Assembly (NCBI GenBank): GCA_050184295.1
Contig: JBFXAM010000002.1
Location: forward strand, 57,931-121,930
DNA length: 64,000 nucleotides
Origin: JBFXAM01 sp050184295
GTDB taxonomy: Bacteria > Planctomycetota > Phycisphaerae > UBA1845 > Fen-1342
Direction: 5' to 3'
The notes under the pieces were generated by a model. The model was not told where the DNA came from and did no database searches. It worked only from the letters and a program-made list of their open reading frames with translations. Shown piece by piece: positions 1 to 8,725 of this stretch (positions are counted from its first letter, which is position 1; each line of letters opens with the position of its first letter). Both the position numbers and the translations under genes were made by a program.

Positions 1-2954
1 GCGTTGGCGCCCGTGTCGCGGTGCTTCTCCTGGGCCAGAAACGGACGCAGCGCCAGCGGATCGAGCAGCGGCGGATTCACATCAGGATCGTTGGCCGCCA
101 CCATGCTGCCGGCCGTCATCCCTTGGCTCGGCAGACCGCTGCCCGAGCGGCGCACGTCGCCGACCGACACCCGGTTATTGGCGTCCGCGTCGCGATACAC
201 CCAGTCGCGGACCTGCCCGTCGGCGTCGTTGCTATCGCCGCTGTTGCCCGCCGAAACCACGAACACGACGCCATAGAGGTCGTTGGCGGCGGCCATCTTG
301 GCGCGCATGGCGCTGTCGTAGCCGACGCCGCCGAACGACATGTTGACGATGCGGATGTCGCGGTTGTGCGGCGCCGCGCGGTTGCGCTGCACGTAGTCGA
401 TGGCGGCGATGATCGACGCGCTCGTGAGCGAATGCGAGCGCAGCGTCATGATGTTGGCGCGCCAACAAACGCCGGAGACATGCTCGCCGTTGTTGCCTTC
501 CGCGCCGATGCAGCCCGCGACCGCGGTGCCGTGCCCGTCGAGATCGGTGATGTCGCCGCTGGGGTGATTGGATGCGAAGGAGATCAGCAGATTGCCGACA
601 TCCGGGTCGGTGAAGACGAAGGGAATGTCCACCACGACGCCGGGCGCCGGCCCGCCGGCGGGGCTGGTGACGCGGATGTCGCCGTCGGAGACCACATTGT
701 CATTGTCCACGTCGACATAGACGCCTTCGCCGATGTCATACAGCCCGTTGACCGTCGCCGTCTCGTCGTGGCGCTCAAACCGCGCGCCGAAGTTCCGGAA
801 GAACCGCAGCGGCACGTCGACGTCCGTGTCGTTCGCGGCCACGGTCGTGTTCGCGTTCAACCCCGCGAACGTCGCCGTCAGCCGCCGATCGCCGGGCAAG
901 CGGATGAGTCCCGGCTGCGAGAACGCCGGGCTGATGCGCCGGTCCTTGTTGCAGTCCGCGACAATCCACTCCCCCGGATCGTAGAGTCCGTTGCCGTTCG
1001 CATCCGAATGCAACTGCAAGACGCCAAACGGCTGGAGCTGGGTGCCGTTTGCCGGGTTGGCCGCCCCGCCGCGCACGCGAATGTCGCTGCCCGCGGTGAA
1101 CAAGCCGTCCCGCGACGCCGCCAACTCGCGGATCAGCCGCTCCGCGTTCTCGTAGAATCCGTTGACCGTGCCGTCGTCGACAAATAGCTCGTCGGATCGG
1201 AACCGAATCAGCCCGAACCCCGCCCCCGCTTCGTCATCGCCCGCCGCCACCACCGAACCCGCCGCGTAGGGCGGATTGCCGCCGCCGCGCGCCACCGGCG
1301 TAATGCGGATATCCCCAATCGTGACGCTCGCGCTGGCGTCCACGTCCATATAGACTTCCTCATCCGCATCCATCCGGCCGTTCCCGCCTGGCGGCGGCGT
1401 GAACTCGTTATGCCGCTCGCCGTCCGTGAAAAGAAACGGAACGAGCAGGCGCGCCGCAACCTGGTCCGCGTCGCCGCCGGCTACGTCCGTGCCCGCGGCA
1501 TAGTTGTCGACGCCCTCGGTGACGGCGGTCAGCCGCCGATCACCGGTCGTCACGGTCTTCGAGTTGTCCGCGTCGTTGTAGACGAACTCGCCCGCGTCGA
1601 AGATGCCGTTGCGCGTCACATGCTCGGTGTGCGCCTCGCGGCGCTCGGGCAACTCCAGGAAACGCGCGAGCGGATCGTCGTTCGCCGGCCGGGCGACGCC
1701 GTTCAGCACCAGGTCCGGCGCGCTCACCTTCTCGTTCTGGTCCACGTCCACCAGGATCGCTTCACCGTCGTCGTACTCGCCGTCCTCGTCCGCGTCGTGG
1801 TACACCTCGACGCCGTCGAAGTTCGCGCCGTACAGGTCGTCGCGCACGCCGTTATTGTCGCCGTCACTGTTGTCAATGAGGTTGTCGATCGGGTTCGCCC
1901 ACAAGTTGCCGTCGATGTCGGTGTGGTTCTGGTCGGTCCCCGAATCCAACACGCCCACGATGATCGCCCGGCAATCCGTGTGCGTCACCCACGCCTGCGG
2001 CGCGTCGATGTCCGCGTCGATGATCCCCAATCCGCTCCCCGTTCCCGGCGAGCCGTAGAAGTCGCGCAGCGGCAGCCCCAGATCCATGTCGGGCGCCGCG
2101 CTGTCGACGGTGGACCCCGCGTTGAAGCCGGCCGGACAGGCCAGCAGGCGCACGTCGTCGTGCGTCACGAGGCGGTTGTCGTCCGCGTCGTCGTAGACGC
2201 ATTCGCCCATGTCATAGCGCGTGTTGCCGTTGGCGTCCTCATAGCGTTCGCTGCTGCGAAAGCCGATGAGGCGCGTGCCGTTCGGCTTGGCCGGGCCGGC
2301 GAGCAGCGCGTCTGCGGCGCTGACCGTGCCGCTGCCGTCGAGATCGAGATAGATCGCCTCGCCGCGGAAGTTTCCCGGCCCTTCGTCGCGATCGAAGAAG
2401 AACGTCACCGGGCCATCGTCGGTGTGCAGTTCAGCGGGAACGATCTGGTCGGCCTTGCCCGTGTTGTGCAGCCACCACTGCGCTCCAAAAAGCGGATCGT
2501 TCGGCACCGTCAGTTGGTTGTCGTGCTCATACTTCAGATTGAGTGACACGAACGCGACCGCCGGGTCCGCCGCCACGCGTTGCAGCGCGGCGCGCGTCGA
2601 CTCGTCCGTCTTTACACGCACGTGCCAGATTTCGACCCCCTCCGCATAGCGCGCGATCGGCGAGAGGCCGAGCTTGTCGAGCAGCGGGACGCCGGCGGCC
2701 CAATCCGTCGACGCATGGAACGATACGAGCAGCTCGCGCGCCACCCAGCGCGTCCCCCACGCGTCCGCCTCCAACACGTACGCGCCAACGCGCGCCTGCG
2801 GTTCGGCCGCGTCATACGCCGACACGCTCCGTTCGGCGCTGCGCGCGGGCGGGTCCGCCCGCGACGGCGCCGCGCTCTCGTCCGATCCCAGAATCGCCGA
2901 CGCCGGCGCCAGCACAACGACCGTCAGCAAGACGAGCTTCATCGTCGATCGCAT
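1..2954 (-). CDS. Secreted subtilisin-like (S8) serine protease with EF-hand-like insertions, 3' end cut by window edge
   Basis: Partial gene; about 984 residues are visible and the C-terminus lies left of base 1. A signal peptide (MRSTMKLVLLTVVVLAPASA) follows an AGGGA-type ribosome site. Residues near 150 carry the subtilase prodomain-junction signature NDPLFGAQWWLHNTG. The catalytic Asp is D337 in GVLDSGTD and the catalytic His is H808 in DLDGHGTAVAG; the oxyanion Asn follows in VVSAGNSGD. The catalytic Ser motif is not reached. In ordinary subtilases Asp and His are about 30-60 residues apart; here 471 residues separate them. The extra sequence is built from repeated pairs of 12-residue calcium-loop-like motifs (for example residues 387-414 and 748-759). 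Two further pairs lie before D337 (188-215 and 240-267) and one after the oxyanion Asn. Probably a calcium-stabilised exported protease; substrate unknown. Confidence 0.9.
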   Translation of the reverse strand, partial: MRSTMKLVLLTVVVLAPASAILGSDESAAPSRADPPARSAERSVSAYDAAEPQARVGAYVLEADAWGTRWVARELLVSFHASTDWAAGVPLLDKLGLSPIARYAEGVEIWHVRVKTDESTRAALQRVAADPAVAFVSLNLKYEHDNQLTVPNDPLFGAQWWLHNTGKADQIVPAELHTDDGPVTFFFDRDEGPGNFRGEAIYLDLDGSGTVSAADALLAGPAKPNGTRLIGFRSSERYEDANGNTRYDMGECVYDDADDNRLVTHDDVRLLACPAGFNAGSTVDSAAPDMDLGLPLRDFYGSPGTGSGLGIIDADIDAPQAWVTHTDCRAIIVGVLDSGTDQNHTDIDGNLWANPIDNLIDNSDGDNNGVRDDLYGANFDGVEVYHDADEDGEYDDGEAILVDVDQNEKVSAPDLVLNGVARPANDDPLARFLELPERREAHTEHVTRNGIFDAGEFVYNDADNSKTVTTGDRRLTAVTEGVDNYAAGTDVAGGDADQVAARLLVPFLFTDGERHNEFTPPPGGNGRMDADEEVYMDVDASASVTIGDIRITPVARGGGNPPYAAGSVVAAGDDEAGAGFGLIRFRSDELFVDDGTVNGFYENAERLIRELAASRDGLFTAGSDIRVRGGAANPANGTQLQPFGVLQLHSDANGNGLYDPGEWIVADCNKDRRISPAFSQPGLIRLPGDRRLTATFAGLNANTTVAANDTDVDVPLRFFRNFGARFERHDETATVNGLYDIGEGVYVDVDNDNVVSDGDIRVTSPAGGPAPGVVVDIPFVFTDPDVGNLLISFASNHPSGDITDLDGHGTAVAGCIGAEGNNGEHVSGVCWRANIMTLRSHSLTSASIIAAIDYVQRNRAAPHNRDIRIVNMSFGGVGYDSAMRAKMAAANDLYGVVFVVSAGNSGDSNDADGQVRDWVYRDADANNRVSVGDVRRSGSGLPSQGMTAGSMVAANDPDVNPPLLDPLALRPFLAQEKHRDTGAN

Positions 2955-3299
2955 GGATGCGTCCCTCCGGCCGCGACCGCGGAATCTCCGCGTGCGCGCC
3001 GTGCCTCGACATCATGAATCGTCGCGGCCAACGACGGGCGTTCCACCGGAACGTGGACGAGGCCGGCGTGAACCGATCGACTGACTCACAGATAGGAATG
3101 CGAATCTCGGCGCCGGCCCGAGCGGCGCGCCGGATTCGATCTCAAGAGTGATTATGCCCGGATATGCCCGAGAGCGTCAAGAAAATGTTGCGTCGCGCGA
3201 CCCAGTCGACCGGGCACATTGCACGAGATTCATGCGCCGCTCGCGGCGGCCGCACCCGCCACACGCCGCGAAGCAGCGCGCGCCCCGGGCTGCCGCCGC
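2955..3299. other. Non-coding gap upstream of the subtilase
   Basis: This gap lies between the start of the minus-strand subtilase and the stop of the minus-strand PLP enzyme. It must hold the subtilase promoter, but I see no convincing -35/-10 pair. A Shine-Dalgarno-like CGGAGGG sits 9-10 bases before the subtilase ATG. Short open frames here are arginine-rich and look like chance. Confidence 0.5.
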
Positions 3300-4529
3300 C
3301 TACAGCAGGCTCATGATCTCCAGCGCATCGCGGAACTGCGACCAGCGCTGTTCCAACGTCCCCGTATACCCGATCGAGAGTCGCACCAGACCGGGCGAGA
3401 TTCCCGCCCGCGCCTGCTCCTGCCGCGAGAGCTCGCTCGAAGTCGACGCCGCCGAGCAGGACATCAGCGTCTCGAAATAGCCCAGGCTCACCGCCATGAA
3501 CCCGAAGCGATCCTTGTTCTGGAGAATCTCCATCAACTCGTTGGCCCGCCGCACGTCGCCGAGGTCGATGCAGAGGATTCCCCCATAGCCGAAGCCCTCG
3601 TTGCGAATCCGATCCAGCACGGCATGGGTGGGATGGTCGCGCAGTCCCGGATAATCCACCGGGACCTTCGTCTCGCGCAGGCGCTCCGCGAAAACCGCCG
3701 CCCGCCGGCTGTGCTCCGCCATCCGCAGTCCCAGGTGCGGCAGACGCAGGCTGATGTTGAACGCGACCTTGGGATCCATGGTCGGGCCGAGCAGCATGAG
3801 TGCACCGGTGTGCAGGTCCATCAGGCTCTTGATGAAGTCCATCCGCCCGCACACGGCGCCCGCGATCACGTCCGACGCTCCGTTCATGAATTTCGTCAGA
3901 CTGTGCACCACGACGTCCGCACCCAGCGTGATCGGCGAGACAATCAGCGGCGCGAACGTGTTGTCCACGACCAGTTGGGCGCCGTGGCGATGCGCGATCT
4001 CCGCGAGCGCCGGCAGGTCCGCCACCAGCAGCGTCGGATTCGAAATCGTCTCGACATACAGCACGCGCGTCCGCTCCGTGAACGCGCGCTCGATCGCCGC
4101 GTGATCGCCGAGATGCGCGAACGACACCTTCAGTCCCGTTTTGCGCGGCAGAAAGTCGTGCAGCAGCGCGAACGTCCCGCCGTACACCGTATCGCTGGCC
4201 ACAACGTGGTCGCCGGCATCGCAAAGTTGCATCAACGCAGCGGCAATCGCACTCATCCCGCTGGCGGTGGCGTACGCGGCCTGGGCGCCCTCGATGGCCG
4301 CGAGCTGGCGTCCGAGGACGTAAACCGTTGGATTGAAGTGGCGTCCATAGAGATAGCAGCCGCCGCCGGACGTGTCGGGACCATGGATGCCTGCGAACAG
4401 CGCTGGCATCTCGTCCGCGTTCATGACGGTGAAGGTCGTGCTCGCCTCGATCGACAGGTTGACGCCGCCGTGCTCGCCGAACTCATGCCGCAGGTTCGCG
4501 AGCGCCGCGATCGGGTCGAAGGAATTCAT
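3300..4529 (-). CDS. Cys/Met metabolism PLP-dependent enzyme (trans-sulfuration family)
   Basis: 409 residues, the usual length for the cystathionine gamma-synthase / methionine gamma-lyase fold (type I PLP enzymes). Visible signatures are YGRHFNPT near residue 62, the DNTFAP stretch, and HSLTKFMNG, whose lysine K213 should form the internal aldimine with PLP. The family breaks or makes C-S bonds in cysteine, homocysteine or methionine metabolism in the cytoplasm; the exact reaction cannot be read from sequence. It is followed on the same strand upstream by a LOG-family gene (54-base gap), so the two may be co-transcribed. Confidence 0.9.
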   Translation of the reverse strand: MNSFDPIAALANLRHEFGEHGGVNLSIEASTTFTVMNADEMPALFAGIHGPDTSGGGCYLYGRHFNPTVYVLGRQLAAIEGAQAAYATASGMSAIAAALMQLCDAGDHVVASDTVYGGTFALLHDFLPRKTGLKVSFAHLGDHAAIERAFTERTRVLYVETISNPTLLVADLPALAEIAHRHGAQLVVDNTFAPLIVSPITLGADVVVHSLTKFMNGASDVIAGAVCGRMDFIKSLMDLHTGALMLLGPTMDPKVAFNISLRLPHLGLRMAEHSRRAAVFAERLRETKVPVDYPGLRDHPTHAVLDRIRNEGFGYGGILCIDLGDVRRANELMEILQNKDRFGFMAVSLGYFETLMSCSAASTSSELSRQEQARAGISPGLVRLSIGYTGTLEQRWSQFRDALEIMSLL

Positions 4530-4583
4530 GACCGGACCTCCGCGAAGGGCCCGAACACCCCGGGGGGCGGCGGCGCCGCCGCG

Positions 4584-5168
4584 CTACAGCGCGCCGCGAT
4601 CCAGCCACTTCGGTACGGTCGGCGCGGCGTACGCCGCCATTTTTTCAAGCAGCTCGTCGACTTCCGCGCTGGTGAGCATCATTTCATAATAGTCACGCCG
4701 CAGGAATTGTTGTTCGACGGTGTGCCGCAGAAACGCCAGCAGCGGATCGAAATAGCCGCACACGTTGAGCAGTCCGCAGGGCTTTTGATGCACGCCGAGC
4801 TGGGCCCAGGTCCAGATTTCGAAGAACTCGTCGAGCGTGCCGATGCCGCCGGGCAGCGCCACAAACGCGTCCGAGAGCTCCGCCATCAGCGCCTTGCGCT
4901 CGTGCATCGTATCGACGATGCGGAGTTCGCTGAGCCCGCGGTGGCCCACCTCGCGTTCCCAGAGCGTCCGCGGAATCACCCCTGTGATTTCTCCGCCCGC
5001 CGCCAATACCGCGTCCGCCAGTACACCCATCAGCCCCACGCTGCCGCCGCCATAAACGACCCGCAGCCCGCGCTCGACGCCGGCAGCTGCAAGCCGCCGG
5101 GCGGCGTCGGCATACGCCGGGTCGCGCCCGATGCTCGATCCGCAGAACACGCACATCGACTTCATCAC
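4584..5168 (-). CDS. LOG family protein (putative nucleotide 5'-monophosphate phosphoribohydrolase)
   Basis: 194 residues with a Rossmann-like core. It begins CVFCGSS and has YGGGSVGLMG followed by the family hallmark PGGIGTLDEFFE around residues 106-117, which holds the catalytic Glu/Arg environment in LONELY GUY proteins. These enzymes cleave the base from nucleoside 5'-monophosphates (cytokinin ribotides in plants; AMP-like substrates in bacteria). The start is an ATG ATG pair; the second Met may be used. It lies upstream of the PLP enzyme on the same strand. Confidence 0.9.
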   Translation of the reverse strand: MMKSMCVFCGSSIGRDPAYADAARRLAAAGVERGLRVVYGGGSVGLMGVLADAVLAAGGEITGVIPRTLWEREVGHRGLSELRIVDTMHERKALMAELSDAFVALPGGIGTLDEFFEIWTWAQLGVHQKPCGLLNVCGYFDPLLAFLRHTVEQQFLRRDYYEMMLTSAEVDELLEKMAAYAAPTVPKWLDRGAL

Positions 5169-5395
5169 CCCACGCTACCCCGCCGCCGACCGCGCCGCCA
5201 CCGAGATGCCGTGTCGGACACGACGTGCGTCCCACACCCGGTCGCATCGGCGGCGCGTCGGACCCCGCCGCGCAACGCGGCGGGCCCGGGCGTACGCGCC
5301 GGTTGCGGGGCCCGGCCGCGGGCTTGGCGCACGGAACCCCGATCCGCAACCGCGCGCGGAATGCCCCCGAAACCACGCCCCCCGACCTCGGACGC

Positions 5396-5424
5396 TGGAC
5401 AACTCGACGGCGACGGACCATAAC
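5396..5424 (+). promoter_or_regulatory. Candidate sigma-70-like promoter of the cysteine-rich lipoprotein
   Basis: TGGACA (5396-5401), a 17-base spacer, then CATAAC (5419-5424). It points toward the lipoprotein that starts at 5527 and would give a leader of about 100 bases. Read by eye only. Confidence 0.35.
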
Positions 5425-5526
5425 CATGCAGACGCACGACGCATCGAGGCGCGGCGGCCGGCCGCGGGCGAGGCCTGCGGGTTGCCGGGACGATGCACCG
5501 GTTCACGTCTCAACAAGGAGCACTTT

Positions 5527-5862
5527 ATGAGATTCGCGGTGATTTCGCTGGCGGCAATCGCACTGCTCGGGCTCGGGCTGACGGGCTGCGAAACGACTGG
5601 CGCCACGAACAAGGGCGCCTGCTGCCCGGCCGGCGCCTGCGCCGCTGACACCTGCAAATGCAGCGGGTGCGGCGCGACGATGGCGTGCGCCGACGCCATG
5701 GTCAAGTGCCCCTGCGGCGCGGTGATGAAGTGCAGCGACGTCTGCAAGAAAGCGGACGGCGCCAAGGGCTGCACCATGCCCGCCACCGTCCACTGCGCCA
5801 AGTGCAACAAGGACGTCAAGTGCGCCGACATGAAGGTCATGTGCGCCAAGTGCGCCGGATAG
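5527..5862 (+). CDS. Small cysteine-rich lipoprotein, candidate metal-binding protein
   Basis: 111 residues; ATG preceded by AAGGAG at good spacing. An N-terminal hydrophobic helix ends in the lipobox LTGC, so the protein should be lipid-anchored outside the cytoplasm. After the lipidated Cys there are 17 further cysteines in about 90 residues, arranged as CC, CxC, CxxC and spaced pairs. The block CGATMACADAMVKCPCG is echoed by CNKDVKCADMKVMCAKC near the C-terminus, which suggests an internal duplication. Several Met residues sit between the Cys residues. I know no named family that matches. A metallothionein- or zinc-ribbon-like metal-binding role is inference from composition. A longer upstream reading frame is rejected because signal peptide and ribosome site fit this ATG. 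Confidence 0.8.
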   Translation: MRFAVISLAAIALLGLGLTGCETTGATNKGACCPAGACAADTCKCSGCGATMACADAMVKCPCGAVMKCSDVCKKADGAKGCTMPATVHCAKCNKDVKCADMKVMCAKCAG

Positions 5863-5881
5863 CGCTCGGCGTCTGCCCCGC

Positions 5882-5948
5882 GGGTCGAAGGCCCGGACGA
5901 AAGCCGCTGCTCCGCAAATCGGCGCGGCTCGTCCCGCGCCTTCGACCC
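5882..5948 (+). terminator. Long inverted repeat after the cysteine-rich lipoprotein
   Basis: GGGTCGAAGGC (5882-5892) pairs perfectly with GCCTTCGACCC (5938-5948). The arms of the loop (GACGA and GCCGC against GCGGC and TCGTC) can extend the stem with a small bulge. No T-tract follows, so factor-independent termination is uncertain; it may be an mRNA-stabilising hairpin between the two lipoprotein genes. Confidence 0.4.
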
Positions 5949-6040
5949 TCTCGGTCGAACTCCGATCGTCGGCCCTCGGCGTTCGTCCTTCCGGGTTCGG
6001 CCGCTGATTCTGCGCCTTGCACTGCCGGAGGAACGCTCCG

Positions 6041-6577
6041 ATGACCCGTCGGCCGTGCGCGGGCCTGCTCGCCGTCACGCTCCTGATGGGCGGCTGCCCC
6101 GCGATGACTCCGGAGCCGCCCGCCGACGCGGTCGCCATCGAAGCGGCGGAGTATGCCGGCACGCTGGTGTGCCTGGTGGACGTGCGCCCGAGCGGCGGCG
6201 TCCCGCTCGCCCCGGTTCGAGACGTTCAAACCGCGGCGCTCGCCGTGGTCATCGCCGCGGACGGCGCGGTGACGCTCGATGGAATGACGGTCGCGCCCGG
6301 TGCGCTGCTGGCCACGACGACCGCCCGCGCCGCGACGCGCAAGACCATTACCAGCGTCGTCGTGCAGCCCACACAGATCGTCGTCGACTTCACGGCTGAG
6401 ATCACCTCGTTCACCATCAGCCCGCCGCGGCGCTACGTCGGCGCGGGCCGTTTCACGCTCGCTGGCGTGAGCGCGACTACGCTGCACTACTCCGAAGTCA
6501 CGCAGCTCACCTACGTCGCCGCCGACGGCGCGATTCTCGCGACCTTCACCTGCTCGGCGAACGTCACGACGAACTGA
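6041..6577 (+). CDS. Hypothetical lipoprotein
   Basis: 178 residues. The ATG at 6041 follows GGAGG with good spacing and starts a typical lipoprotein signal, MTRRPCAGLLAVTLLMGGC, so I prefer it to the in-frame ATG 24 bases upstream. The mature part is rich in beta-branched residues and Ala/Thr, with no motif that I recognise. The 3' end overlaps the convergent zinc-ribbon gene by 14 bases. It follows another lipoprotein gene on the same strand after a structured spacer. Confidence 0.75.
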   Translation: MTRRPCAGLLAVTLLMGGCPAMTPEPPADAVAIEAAEYAGTLVCLVDVRPSGGVPLAPVRDVQTAALAVVIAADGAVTLDGMTVAPGALLATTTARAATRKTITSVVVQPTQIVVDFTAEITSFTISPPRRYVGAGRFTLAGVSATTLHYSEVTQLTYVAADGAILATFTCSANVTTN

Positions 6578-7115
6578 CCCGCGCGGCCGAACGCGCGCGG
6601 GCGGCATCGATTTCACGCCGCAGCTCGTCGAACGCCTCGCGATCGCGAATGACCGCGCCCAGGTCGGTCCCGACGCGGTCGCGATCGATCGCCATCCCCC
6701 GGCCCTCCAGCAGGACGACTTCGGCGAGCCGCGACCACGGCACTTCGATGCAGTCCGCCGCGCGCCGCACGAGCAGCCCGTCGGGCGTCACCGCCACCAG
6801 CGCCGGCGCTTGCGACGCCCGCACCACCCACCGCAGACACCACCCCGCCGCGAGCGCGAACACCGCTGCCAGGAACAGCTCATCGAGCGCCGGCGCGTAT
6901 CCGCCGCTGACGCTGTGCAGCACCCGATACGCCGGCCGCGCCGCCGCCAACACGCACAACCCCAGCACCACGAAGACGAACCAGCCCGGACTCGCACGCC
7001 ACGCGATGCTCTCCGCGTCCAGCGCCAATCCACAGCCGCCGCACACGCACGGCGGCGCGTCGTCGAGCAGCCGGTCGCAGCGCGGACAGCGTTCGAGCGG
7101 GCGCTGGGCATTCAT
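6564..7115 (-). CDS. Zinc-ribbon membrane protein with PH-like C-terminal segment
   Basis: About 183 residues from the ATG at 7115. The N-terminus has CPRC followed by a CxCGGCG cluster, typical of a zinc ribbon. Two hydrophobic helices follow (WFVFVVLGLCVLAAA and ELFLAAVFALAAGWCL), then a soluble segment with VTPDGLLVRR and IEVPWSRLAEV, resembling bacterial PH-like membrane proteins. An alternative GTG start at 7169 overlaps the miaB stop (GTGA) and would allow translational coupling, but the extra 18 residues look non-native and neither start has a clear ribosome site. Function unknown. Confidence 0.7.
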   Translation of the reverse strand: MNAQRPLERCPRCDRLLDDAPPCVCGGCGLALDAESIAWRASPGWFVFVVLGLCVLAAARPAYRVLHSVSGGYAPALDELFLAAVFALAAGWCLRWVVRASQAPALVAVTPDGLLVRRAADCIEVPWSRLAEVVLLEGRGMAIDRDRVGTDLGAVIRDREAFDELRREIDAARARSAARVSSS

Positions 7116-7165
7116 TTTGCAGAAGGGGATGCGTGGGTGGTAACCGATTGCGACAAGCGGCTTGC

Positions 7166-8725
7166 TCACTGCACTAGCAGCGGCAGCGCGCGGAACCGCC
7201 CGCGTTCCGCCATCGCGGCCGGTTCGAGATCACTCGATGCGCTCGGCGCGGCGGCCGTGACCACGACGCGCGCCGGCGAAACAACCTGCTCCAGTTCGCA
7301 GAACAGTGTCAAACCGGTGGACGAGCACACCCGCACGCGCACCAGCGCGCCGATCTGCTCTGGCGCGCCGTCGAACACCGCGATAAGATCCCCCGGCGTA
7401 CGGCCCACGAGCTGCCGGCGGCGCGCGGTCGAAACCTCCGCGCCGCGATCCTGCTCGGACTCCTGCATCTCCGCATGCGCGCGCCGGGCCTGCTTGCTGT
7501 AGCCCTCCACGAGCACCTCCACCGAGCGGCCCACGAGCGCCTGCTTGTGCCGCGCGCTGATTTCCATCTGCACCGCCAGCAGTTCGTTGTTCCGGCGCTG
7601 CTTCGTCTCCAGCGGGACGTCGTCGTCGATGTTGCGGTCGGCGGCAGTGCCCGGCCGCGGCGAATACTTGAACACAAAGATGTTCTTGTACTCCACGCGT
7701 CGCACCAGCTCGACCGACGCGGCGAAGTCGTCCTCCGTCTCGCCGCAGAAGCCGACAATGAAATCGCCCGCCAGCGAGATATCCGGCAGGTAGCGCCGCG
7801 CCGTGTCCATCAGCCGCAGGTACTCCGCGACCGTGTACGTTCTCCGCATGCGCTTGAGCACGCGATCCGATCCGCTTTGCGCGGGAATGTGCAGGTAGGG
7901 CATGATGCGCGGATAGTCGCGCATCACCCGAAAGATGTCCTCGTCCCAGTCGGCGGGGAAGCTCGTGACAAACCGGATGCGGTCGATCCCCTCGACCTCG
8001 TGAACACGCTCCAGCAGCTTCGCAAACCGCACCGGCGCGCCGTCCTCCTGGTGAACATACGAGTTCACCGTCTGGCCCAGCAGCGTCACCTCGCGGCAGC
8101 CGCGCTCCGCCAGCCGCCGCGCTTCCTCGACAATGTGCGCCGGCGGGCGGCTGCGCTCGGGGCCGCGCGTAAACGGCACGACGCAGTAGGTGCAGAATTT
8201 GTCGCAGCCGCGCTGCACGCGGATATAGGACTGGAGAACGTTTTCCTCCGGCCCGGGAGCGCGCGACAGATCGAGCGCTTCGAGACTGTCCGCTTCCAGC
8301 GCCCGCTGCAACACCTCCGTCCGTCGCGAGTGACTGCCCGCCAGCGCGGTGACGCGCTCGTGTCGCTCCTGCACCTCCGCGATCAGCGCCGGCAGGCGAT
8401 CCAGATCGCCGGGGCCGCACAGCAGGTCCACCTGCGGCGCCTTCTGAAACAGCCCCTCCTTCTCGCGCTCCGCCATGCACCCGATCACGCCGACGATCAT
8501 TTCCGGACGCCGGCGTTTCTGTCCGCGAAGTTGCCCAAGGCGCGACAGCACCTTGTCCTCGGCGTGCTGTCGAACGCTGCACGTGTTGAAGAGCACCAGG
8601 TCGGCTTCGCGGACGTTCGCGACCATGCGCCAGCCCTGCGCGCAGAGCTGCCCCTGCACGAGCTGGCTGTCCAGCACGTTCATCTGACAGCCGAACGTTT
8701 CGAGGTAATACGCGCCGCCCGCCAC
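7166..8725 (-). CDS. miaB: tRNA-2-methylthio-N6-dimethylallyladenosine synthase MiaB
   Basis: Radical SAM methylthiotransferase that adds the 2-methylthio group to i6A37 of tRNA. The N-terminal UPF0004 domain has its three cluster cysteines in FGCQMN (C13), NTCSVR and GCMAE. The radical SAM motif is RGCDKFCTYC, and a TRAM-like domain closes the protein. I place the start at the GTG at 8725, which follows GGAG and gives the usual N-terminus just before YYLETFGCQMN. The frame stays open to a TTG at 8803, which has less support. Length is about 519 residues, slightly long because of a low-complexity C-terminal tail. Confidence 0.95.
   Translation of the reverse strand: MAGGAYYLETFGCQMNVLDSQLVQGQLCAQGWRMVANVREADLVLFNTCSVRQHAEDKVLSRLGQLRGQKRRRPEMIVGVIGCMAEREKEGLFQKAPQVDLLCGPGDLDRLPALIAEVQERHERVTALAGSHSRRTEVLQRALEADSLEALDLSRAPGPEENVLQSYIRVQRGCDKFCTYCVVPFTRGPERSRPPAHIVEEARRLAERGCREVTLLGQTVNSYVHQEDGAPVRFAKLLERVHEVEGIDRIRFVTSFPADWDEDIFRVMRDYPRIMPYLHIPAQSGSDRVLKRMRRTYTVAEYLRLMDTARRYLPDISLAGDFIVGFCGETEDDFAASVELVRRVEYKNIFVFKYSPRPGTAADRNIDDDVPLETKQRRNNELLAVQMEISARHKQALVGRSVEVLVEGYSKQARRAHAEMQESEQDRGAEVSTARRRQLVGRTPGDLIAVFDGAPEQIGALVRVRVCSSTGLTLFCELEQVVSPARVVVTAAAPSASSDLEPAAMAERGRFRALPLLVQ

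Noticed and set aside
3219..5423. A 734-codon open frame on the plus strand opposite the PLP-enzyme and LOG genes
   Set aside because: It is Arg/His-rich, has no recognisable motif and lies opposite two clearly conserved genes; high GC content keeps opposite frames open.
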